Shown one piece after another: positions 1-6,030 of a stretch of 19,650 nt of DNA. A program made the translations under genes and the position numbers. Origin of the DNA: Bacteroidota bacterium (GTDB lineage: Bacteria; Bacteroidota; Bacteroidia; Flavobacteriales; Flavobacteriaceae); assembly GCA_023437485.1 (NCBI GenBank), contig JAEZGB010000084.1, forward strand, positions 1-19,650, given 5' to 3'. The notes under the pieces are model-generated. The model did not search any database. It had not been told where the DNA came from and saw only the letters and a list, made by a program, of their open reading frames with translations. Within the stretch, counting starts at the first letter, position 1. Each line of letters starts with the position of its first letter.

Positions 1-1553
1 TCAATCAGGTCAAGAAGCACATCGTCCGGAAAAAGGTGCAGGGTCAACGTAAACAGTGCAATGTCACATTCGACTGTCTGTTTTAAAAAATCGAAACATT
101 CGTACCTGATTTCATCAAATCCCTGCGATTGCTCCCGCGCGACATTGACGGTAAAGGCATTCGCATCGACCCCGACGAGCTGCATTTTTATTTTGTTTCT
201 CCTTCCCCACCGGGCAATTTGCCTGAGCATATCGCCGTTTCCGCAGCCAAAATCCACAATCTTCAGTGTGCCTGAATATGATCTAACCAAAGAGGCGACT
301 CCTAGTAAAGTTACGCGGTTTCCGCCCAGGAAACGATTGATTGTGGCAATTTTGTCAAGCGCATCGCGCAGTTCGTTGCCTTCCATGGCAAAATCGTCCA
401 TCATTTCGGGCAGTGAGCTACGGCGGCTGAAATCGGTTTTGTGATTTCCGTGGGTCATCGAAACAAGGGTTGGCAGCAGGAATGGAAATACGCTCAAAAT
501 ATTTATCCCAACTGACGACCACCGCCGGTTCAGCATCAGGGGCGAAATGATTCTCCCGGCCCTGATCCGCAACAGGAATCGGTTATTCCACTTGCGGGCG
601 TAATCATGTTCCATCTGATTTCGGGAAATCTCGCCGCGCAAAAAAGCATCGGCAAGGGGAATTGCAATTTCAGCCGAGCCGATTGCCATCGCCATTCCAT
701 TTCCGCTAAGCGGATGGATCATTTGTGCCGAATCTCCCAGCATCAGGATATGGTTTTCAACCCGGGATTTGCGGCCGAAAGAAATATTGGAAATGGCCAG
801 TTGTTTCGCGAAATCCAGTTTTGCAAATTCCAACAACCCGCCCAACGCCGGATTTTTCGCCACGACCTCGCGGGTAAAAGCTTCGGGCGATTTGGCGCGT
901 GAAAACTCTTTGTATGACGCCAGATAACAAATATTGACTTTGTCACCCTCCACTCCCGATACGCCGCAATACCCGCCGGGAAACAGGTATAGCCCTACCG
1001 CTCCCCGATCGATTTTTGCCTTGTAATGCGCTTTTACGGCGAGCCACTGCGGCTGACTGCCCGTGAAACTCCGGTTTAATTTATTGTCGATGGCGCTTTT
1101 TTTGCCATAAGCGCCCAGTACAATCTTTGAATTATATTTCGCCCCTGATTTGGCCGTGACAGTGAAACGGTCAGCGTCAAAAGTAACCTCAATTACTTCG
1201 TCAAATACAAAGGTGCAACCCTGCTGAATGGCAGCCTGATAAAGATCGTGGTCAAGTGTATATCGGCTAATCCCGACGCCTCCCAGAGGAAGCTCGCATG
1301 AAAGTTTTTGTCCTCGCCGGCCAACAATTGTAAGCCTGTCAATAGCGATGGCGCCCAGACCGTGAAGGTCAATGCCCAGATTATCCAGCACTGGCAGGAC
1401 TTCTCGTGATAAATATTCGCCGCAGACCTTGTGCCGGGGATATTGATGTTTCTCAAATACACTCACCTTGCGGCCCCGTCTTGACAGCGCGATTCCCGCC
1501 GTGAGCCCGGCCAGCCCGCCGCCAATAATCAGCACATCGGCGTCCCGGGTCAT
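1..1553 (-). CDS. FAD-dependent oxidoreductase fused to SAM-dependent methyltransferase (3' end outside window)
   Basis: One uninterrupted frame of 517 visible residues runs from ATG at 1553 off the left edge. Residues 1 to about 365 are an FAD oxidoreductase of the geranylgeranyl reductase/UbiH-like group: GGGLAG dinucleotide fold at 11-16, PRHKVCGEY at 39-47, and the second FAD motif LGDSAQ at 272-277 followed by HPLSGNGMAMA. From about residue 384 the sequence reads as a class I methyltransferase: helical lead-in (MMDDFAMEGNELRDALDKI), then motif I VDFGCGNGD at 433-441 and an acidic strand end GVD at 461-463. In Bacteroidota these are usually two adjacent genes beside a type III polyketide synthase (from memory). 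The first domain ends in the usual way near SMTHG (365-369), but no stop follows. The start overlaps the acetyl-CoA synthetase stop by four bases (ATGA). The fusion could be real or a frameshift artefact; internal ATGs at residues 384, 385 and 390 could also start a separate methyltransferase. The exact substrate is unknown. Confidence 0.85.
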   Translation of the reverse strand, partial: MTRDADVLIIGGGLAGLTAGIALSRRGRKVSVFEKHQYPRHKVCGEYLSREVLPVLDNLGIDLHGLGAIAIDRLTIVGRRGQKLSCELPLGGVGISRYTLDHDLYQAAIQQGCTFVFDEVIEVTFDADRFTVTAKSGAKYNSKIVLGAYGKKSAIDNKLNRSFTGSQPQWLAVKAHYKAKIDRGAVGLYLFPGGYCGVSGVEGDKVNICYLASYKEFSRAKSPEAFTREVVAKNPALGGLLEFAKLDFAKQLAISNISFGRKSRVENHILMLGDSAQMIHPLSGNGMAMAIGSAEIAIPLADAFLRGEISRNQMEHDYARKWNNRFLLRIRAGRIISPLMLNRRWSSVGINILSVFPFLLPTLVSMTHGNHKTDFSRRSSLPEMMDDFAMEGNELRDALDKIATINRFLGGNRVTLLGVASLVRSYSGTLKIVDFGCGNGDMLRQIARWGRRNKIKMQLVGVDANAFTVNVAREQSQGFDEIRYECFDFLKQTVECDIALFTLTLHLFPDDVLLDLI

Positions 1554-3454
1554 ATTTTTCCCCTCAGGATTTCACTTACGATATCCGGGTCCAGGAGCGT
1601 GCTCGTGTCGCCAAAACCGCCGGTTTCACCCTCGGCGATCTTGCGTAAAATACGCCGCATGATTTTCCCCGAGCGCGTCTTGGGCAAGCCGGAAACGAAC
1701 TGCATTTTATCCAGTTTCGCGATGGGCCCAATGTGGTCGGCGATGTGTTGGTTAATTTCGTTCTGCAGGTTAGTGCGGTCACGGCCGGCCCCCGTATCCT
1801 TGAGGATGATAAATCCGTAAAGCGCATTGCCCTTAAGCTCGTGCGGATAACCCACAATAGCCGATTCGGCCACGGCAGGATGCTCGTTGATTGCATCCTC
1901 GATGGGCGCTGTCCCCAGGTTGTGGCCTGATACAATGATCACATCGTCCACGCGGCCGGTAATGCGGTAATACCCCGTTTCATCGCGAAGCGCGCCGTCG
2001 CCAGTGAAGTACATTCCGGGAAAGGCCGTAAAGTAGGTTTCACGATAGCGGTTGTGATCGCCCCAGATGGTCCTGGCAATTCCCGGCCAAACAGACGAAA
2101 TGCAAAGTTTTCCCGCCACGGCGTTTCCGGTAATTTCCTGTCCCCTATCGTCAATCAGCACAGGCAACACGCCGGGCATGGGCAAGGTTGCGAAGGTGGG
2201 TTTTGTTGGGGTCACAAACGGTATGGGCGAAATCATGATACCGCCCGTTTCGGTTTGCCACCACGTGTCAACGATTGGGCAGCGCCGCCGTCCAACATGG
2301 TCATTATACCAATGCCAGGCCTCTTCGTTGATAGGTTCACCTACTGATCCGATGATCCTGAGCGATGACAGATTGGCCTTAGAGACCCAATCAGTGGATT
2401 CCTTGGCCAGGGACCGGATAGCGGTTGGCGCCGTATAGAATTGCGTGACACCGTGACGGTCAATGGTTTCCCAAAACCTTCCCTGGTCAGGGTAAGTGGG
2501 AATGCCTTCAAAGAGCACCGTGGTCGATCCGTTGAGCAAGGGCCCGTATAAAATGTAGGAGTGGCCGGTAATCCAGCCGATGTCGGCCGTGCACCAAAAG
2601 ATATCGCCTTCGCGGTGGTCAAAAATATTGGCAAAAGTATAGGCCGTATACACCATGTAGCCCGCCGTGGTGTGCAACATTCCCTTGGGTTTGCCCGTCG
2701 ATCCCGATGTATAAAGTATGAACAAAGGATCTTCGGCGTCCATGGCAACTGCCTGATTTTGTTCCGATGCCTCCTGCAATAGCGGGGCGATCCATTCATC
2801 CCGCCCGACCTGCATATTGATTGGATCTTCAGTGCGTTTTACAAGCAGGACCGATTCTACACCGGGACAGGTTTGAAGCGCGTGATCGACAATTTCCTTT
2901 AAGGCGACAGTCTTGTTCCCACGGAATCCGCCATCGGCCGTGATCACGATTTTGCAACCCGCATCATTTATCCGGGTTGACAGCGCGCTGGCTGAAAAGC
3001 CCGCAAACACCACCGAATGAACTGCGCCTATCCTCGCGCAGGCCAGCACCGCCACGGCGAGATCGGGAACCATCGGCAAATAAAGACACACACGGTCACC
3101 TTTCCTTACGCCCTTGCCCAGAAGCACATTGGCCATTTTGCAGACGCGCCTGTGCAGATCGGCATAGGTAATTGATTCGGCTTTTTGCGTGGGATCGTTG
3201 GGCTCGAAAATGATGGCGGTCTTGTTAGCCTTATCGGCAAGATGGCGGTCAAGGCAATTTTCGGTTATGTTGAGCCTTGCACCTTCAAACCATTTGAATT
3301 CGGCGTTTTGCCAATCGGCAGTAAAGACATTATCCCAGGTTTTGTGCCAGGTAAAATTCGAGGCAATGTTCTCCCAAAAGAGTTCGGGTTTCTTAACTGA
3401 CTTTCGGTAATGCTTAAAGTATTGCTCCAGGTTTTTGATGCGGTAATAGTTCAT
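1550..3454 (-). CDS. acs: acetate--CoA ligase (acetyl-CoA synthetase)
   Basis: This is a cytoplasmic AMP-forming acetyl-CoA synthetase (acetate + ATP + CoA to acetyl-CoA + AMP + PPi). The 634 residues from ATG at 3454 match the family's usual length near 650. The frame is open for 35 more codons upstream, but that stretch lies over the preceding gene and is not family-like, while MNYYRIKNLEQYFKHY is the typical start in Bacteroidota. Visible motifs are the P-loop TSGSTGKPKG (249-258), WWQTETGG, the hinge-region sequence YRITGRVDDVIIVSGHN, and the C-terminal SGKIMRR whose lysine (K597) is the catalytic residue controlled by acetylation in this family. The start is one base after the stop of the small membrane gene, and the stop overlaps the next start by four bases, so it is the third gene of an operon with a transporter. 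Propionate is a possible alternative substrate. Confidence 0.95.
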   Translation of the reverse strand: MNYYRIKNLEQYFKHYRKSVKKPELFWENIASNFTWHKTWDNVFTADWQNAEFKWFEGARLNITENCLDRHLADKANKTAIIFEPNDPTQKAESITYADLHRRVCKMANVLLGKGVRKGDRVCLYLPMVPDLAVAVLACARIGAVHSVVFAGFSASALSTRINDAGCKIVITADGGFRGNKTVALKEIVDHALQTCPGVESVLLVKRTEDPINMQVGRDEWIAPLLQEASEQNQAVAMDAEDPLFILYTSGSTGKPKGMLHTTAGYMVYTAYTFANIFDHREGDIFWCTADIGWITGHSYILYGPLLNGSTTVLFEGIPTYPDQGRFWETIDRHGVTQFYTAPTAIRSLAKESTDWVSKANLSSLRIIGSVGEPINEEAWHWYNDHVGRRRCPIVDTWWQTETGGIMISPIPFVTPTKPTFATLPMPGVLPVLIDDRGQEITGNAVAGKLCISSVWPGIARTIWGDHNRYRETYFTAFPGMYFTGDGALRDETGYYRITGRVDDVIIVSGHNLGTAPIEDAINEHPAVAESAIVGYPHELKGNALYGFIILKDTGAGRDRTNLQNEINQHIADHIGPIAKLDKMQFVSGLPKTRSGKIMRRILRKIAEGETGGFGDTSTLLDPDIVSEILRGKI

Positions 3455-3455
3455 G

Positions 3456-3683
3456 TCAGTGTTTTTTATGGTCATATTCCCCGCGAAGCGCATACCATCC
3501 AAATACGGCGAGGCCCAATGAGATAAGCGGAGTGAGTATAAACAGGATGATGATGCCAAAAACGAGGTCTTCCTGCTTGCCTGTCATGAGTTTGGGCAGC
3601 CCGAAGTCAAAAATGCAAAACCACGCCGCCAAACCCGCAAGTGCGAGCCAAAGAATGCCCAGAATCCGTTTAATCTTGTCCAT
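3456..3683 (-). CDS. small two-helix inner-membrane protein between MFS transporter and acs
   Basis: This 75-residue protein has two hydrophobic helices, about residues 8-27 and 40-66, joined by a short polar loop (PKLMTGKQED), and a charged C-terminus ending HKKH. Its ATG shares one base with the transporter stop, and its stop is one base before the acs start, so the three are almost surely co-translated. I believe it belongs to the DUF6814 group of Bacteroidota proteins that sits in this context, but that is from memory. No catalytic residues are seen. By analogy to E. coli, where the small membrane protein YjcH lies between acs and the acetate permease actP, it may assist the transporter; this is inference, since the two small proteins need not be related. 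Confidence 0.85.
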   Translation of the reverse strand: MDKIKRILGILWLALAGLAAWFCIFDFGLPKLMTGKQEDLVFGIIILFILTPLISLGLAVFGWYALRGEYDHKKH

Positions 3684-5146
3684 CAGTCGTGCATTTTATT
3701 GTTGGCCCTGTCCAGATAGATCATCCCCACCACGAAACAAATTCCGGCAATGATGATGGGATACCAAAGCCCGTCCAGGTAATAATGGGCCTTGCCCGAA
3801 GTTTTTGAGTTTGATACAAGATACGTCGAAATTGCCGGAAGCAGCCCGCCAAATATTCCGTTACCCACATGATAAGGCAGCGACATCGAGGTATAACGAA
3901 TGCGTACGGGGAACATCTCCACCAAAAATGCGGCAATCGGGCCGTATACCATTGTCACGAAAATCACCTGGATAAAAACCAGCCAGATCAGTTGCCATTT
4001 GGCGCTGTTGCCCAGGATAACCACTTCCTGCGTCTCGCCCGCGTCCTGGACCTGGTGTTTGATCGTTCCGTCGGCATAGCTGATCACGCGTAGGAGCGTA
4101 GAGCCTTTTTCGGTTTGGGCCCGCGTGGCTGATTGGCTTACTTCGGTTTTTGATGTGGTATCGCCCACCTCGTACATTTTTTGGTAAATCGGCCTGTAGA
4201 GCAAGACCGCAAGCAGCATCCCACTCATCATCACCGCCTTGCGCCCCCAAAGGTCGCTGAGCCAGCCAAAGAACACGAAGAACGGGGTGGCCATCAAAAG
4301 CGCAATCGCGAGCAGCCCATCGACTTGCGACGATTCAATGTTCATGACCGTTTTCATAAAACTCATCGCATAAAACTGGCCTGTGTACCAAACCACGCCC
4401 TGCCCCATCGTTGCGCCAAAAAGCGCCAATAAAACGTATTTGAGATTGTATCGGTTTCCAAAACTTTCGCTGAGCGGATTGGCACTTGTTTTTCCTTCGG
4501 CCTTGGCCTTGGCGAATTCGGGCGATTCGTCCATCTTTTTTCGGATCAGGTATGAAACCCAGACCATCGCGATCGAAACCCAAAAGGGAACCCGCCAACC
4601 CCAGGCGTCAAAATCCTCGGGAGAAAGCGCATACCGGGTGAGCAATATCACAACCAACGAAACAAAAAGCCCGGCGGTTGCAGTGGTTTGGATCCAGGAG
4701 GTCCAAAACCCGCGGCGGTTCTTTGGCGCATGTTCGGCAACATAGGTCGCGGCCCCACCATATTCCCCTCCCAGTGCAAGTCCCTGCAGCAGCCGCAGGA
4801 TCAGGACCAAAAACGGTGCGGCAAAGCCAATGGTCTCATAGGAAGGCACGCAGCCAATTAGGAATGTGGCCCCGCCCATCAGCAGCAGCGTGGCCATAAA
4901 AGTATATTTGCGCCCGATGATATCGCCCAGCCTGCCAAAAAACAGCGCCCCGAACGGCCTGACCACAAAACCAGCGGCAAAGGTGGCAAGCGTTGAGAGA
5001 AACGCGGCGGTGGGATTGGTGTCGGGGAAAAATTTTGTCGAGATCACCACGGCAAGGCTGCCGAAGATGTAAAAGTCATACCATTCAATCAGGGTCCCCA
5101 TTGACGAGGCCGAGATGACTTTCCAGATACCCTTGTTACGCGCCAT
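3683..5146 (-). CDS. MFS transporter, metabolite:H+ symporter (MHS)-like
   Basis: This inner-membrane transporter of 487 residues (from MARNKGIW) shows the ProP/KgtP/ShiA-like MHS pattern: SSMGTLIEWYDFYIFGSLAVV at the first helix, the loop 2-3 signature GRLGDIIGRK (71-80), its repeat in the second half GWLSDLWGRK (294-303), and GGEYGGAATYVAEHAP (127-141) in helix 4-5. About twelve hydrophobic segments are visible. Residues about 320-384 form an unusually long hydrophilic insert between the helices of the second half. The frame is open 22 codons further upstream, but that segment is not family-like and spans the probable promoter, so I choose ATG 5146. It is the first gene of the transporter, small protein, acs operon and is divergent from the aromatic gene cluster. 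A carboxylate such as acetate is the simplest substrate guess; the neighbouring cluster makes an aromatic acid a second possibility. Confidence 0.9.
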   Translation of the reverse strand: MARNKGIWKVISASSMGTLIEWYDFYIFGSLAVVISTKFFPDTNPTAAFLSTLATFAAGFVVRPFGALFFGRLGDIIGRKYTFMATLLLMGGATFLIGCVPSYETIGFAAPFLVLILRLLQGLALGGEYGGAATYVAEHAPKNRRGFWTSWIQTTATAGLFVSLVVILLTRYALSPEDFDAWGWRVPFWVSIAMVWVSYLIRKKMDESPEFAKAKAEGKTSANPLSESFGNRYNLKYVLLALFGATMGQGVVWYTGQFYAMSFMKTVMNIESSQVDGLLAIALLMATPFFVFFGWLSDLWGRKAVMMSGMLLAVLLYRPIYQKMYEVGDTTSKTEVSQSATRAQTEKGSTLLRVISYADGTIKHQVQDAGETQEVVILGNSAKWQLIWLVFIQVIFVTMVYGPIAAFLVEMFPVRIRYTSMSLPYHVGNGIFGGLLPAISTYLVSNSKTSGKAHYYLDGLWYPIIIAGICFVVGMIYLDRANNKMHD

Positions 5147-5162
5147 AAAAGGTCTTTGGATA

Positions 5163-5193
5163 AAAATATAAAAACCAGTCGAATATTGGCAAA
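5163..5193 (-). promoter_or_regulatory. candidate promoter for the MFS-acs operon
   Basis: On the minus strand a TTTG (5193-5190) is followed after 19 bases by TATATTTT (5170-5163), seven of eight matches to the Bacteroidota element TAnnTTTG at a normal spacing. It would give a very short leader of about ten bases before ATG 5146. This is a consensus match by eye only. Confidence 0.4.
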
Positions 5194-5205
5194 CAATTTC
5201 GCCAA
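5186..5205. promoter_or_regulatory. imperfect palindrome in divergent promoter region, possible operator
   Basis: TTGGCAAACAATTTCGCCAA is an interrupted inverted repeat of the form TTGGCnAA-N4-TTnGCCAA. It overlaps the -33 element of the leftward promoter candidate and lies about 80 bases upstream of the rightward cluster, so a regulator bound here could affect both operons. No regulator gene is in the window, and chance cannot be excluded. Confidence 0.35.
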
Positions 5206-5238
5206 TCGCCAAAAATTAATCAGTGATCCCGCCCAGGG

Positions 5239-5270
5239 TTTGAGGCTTCGGCAAAATTTCACTTAATTTG
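5239..5270 (+). promoter_or_regulatory. weak candidate promoter for the aromatic catabolic cluster
   Basis: TTTG at 5239-5242 is followed after 20 bases by TTAATTTG at 5263-5270, seven of eight matches to TAnnTTTG. If used, transcription would start about eight bases before ATG 5285, giving an almost leaderless message. The -7 element overlaps an in-frame GTG at 5270, which argues against that GTG being the start. Confidence 0.35.
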
Positions 5271-5284
5271 TGAAAACTCGCACA

Positions 5285-5890
5285 ATGACCTTCGACCCTG
5301 ACCAGATCGGGCATTCGGCCACCTATAAACTACTGACGGGTTCGGTGATCCCGCGCCCCATTGGATGGATTTCCTCGCTTTCTCCCGACGGGGTCCCCAA
5401 CCTGGCTCCTTTTTCATATTTCAATATCGTGGGCGATGACCCGCCGCATGTCATGTTTTCAACCGTGCGCACCCATGGCGCAAGCAAGGACACGCTTAAC
5501 AACGTGATGGCCACGGGCGAATTCGTGGTCAACCTGGTAACCGAGCAAATCGTGGAGGCTATGAACACCACTTCGCAAATGGTCGCACCCGATGTCAATG
5601 AATTTGAGCTGGCAAACCTGACGATGCTGCATTCGGAAGTTGTCAGGCCGTTCCGAGTGGAGGAAAGCCCGGTGCATTTTGAGTGTAAACTGGTACATCA
5701 CTATGAACTCCAGGGCCACCAAAAGGGCGGCGCGGTCATGATGGTCGGGCGGATCATCAGGTTTCATTTTGCCGACGGCCTGCTTGACGAGAATTTCCAC
5801 ATCAACATGGAAAAGTACAAACCCATCGCAAGGCTTGCAGGATCCAATTACGCGGGGCTGGGCGAAATCTTTTCAATAAAACGAGGATGA
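5285..5890 (+). CDS. flavin reductase-like (FMN-binding split barrel) protein
   Basis: This 201-residue protein starts at ATG 5285; a GTG five codons upstream is in frame but lies in the likely promoter. The N-terminal pattern SVIPRPIGWISSLSPDGVPNLAPFSYFN and the later FSTVRTHGASKDTLNNVMATGEFVVNLV match the DIM6/NTAB flavin reductase-like family, which binds FMN through a split barrel. There is no signal peptide, so it is cytoplasmic. Members close to aromatic catabolic genes are common in Bacteroidota (for example next to homogentisate dioxygenase genes, from memory), often without a proven reaction. It may supply reduced flavin or act on an intermediate. It is the first gene of the rightward cluster, and its stop lies within the overlap ATGATG that begins a 47-codon frame. 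Confidence 0.88.
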   Translation: MTFDPDQIGHSATYKLLTGSVIPRPIGWISSLSPDGVPNLAPFSYFNIVGDDPPHVMFSTVRTHGASKDTLNNVMATGEFVVNLVTEQIVEAMNTTSQMVAPDVNEFELANLTMLHSEVVRPFRVEESPVHFECKLVHHYELQGHQKGGAVMMVGRIIRFHFADGLLDENFHINMEKYKPIARLAGSNYAGLGEIFSIKRG

Positions 5891-6030
5891 TGAGGGCAAA
5901 TCCCTTCCTTACGTCGGGACCGGGCTGTACGTTCCAATCTGCCACCGCAGCGGCATTCAGGCACAAAAAATATTTACGGGGCGGCGGCAGGATTTCCACT
6001 GCCATCCCTTTTGCATTCCACAAAACATGA
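5887..6030 (+). CDS. possible 47-residue small protein or coupling peptide
   Basis: An open frame of 47 codons fills the whole gap between two catabolic genes. It begins at ATG 5887, overlapping the flavin reductase stop (ATGA), and its TGA (6028-6030) overlaps the ATG of the monooxygenase at 6027 (ATGA again). The encoded peptide starts MMRANPFLTSG, is basic and alanine/glycine-rich, and has no recognisable domain or signal. The double four-base overlap suggests translational coupling, but the composition is not clearly protein-like and chance remains likely enough that I hold this as tentative. Confidence 0.3.
   Translation: MMRANPFLTSGPGCTFQSATAAAFRHKKYLRGGGRISTAIPFAFHKT

Noticed and set aside
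3455..3559. N-terminal extension of acs by 35 codons
   Set aside because: It overlaps the small membrane gene in another frame and does not resemble acetyl-CoA synthetases; the family start is MNYYRIKN at 3454.
5147..5212. N-terminal extension of the MFS transporter by 22 codons
   Set aside because: The extension is not family-like and covers the probable promoter; MARNKGIW at 5146 is the natural start.
5270..5284. GTG start five codons upstream in the flavin reductase-like gene
   Set aside because: It overlaps the promoter-like TTAATTTG, and ATG 5285 gives the usual family N-terminus.
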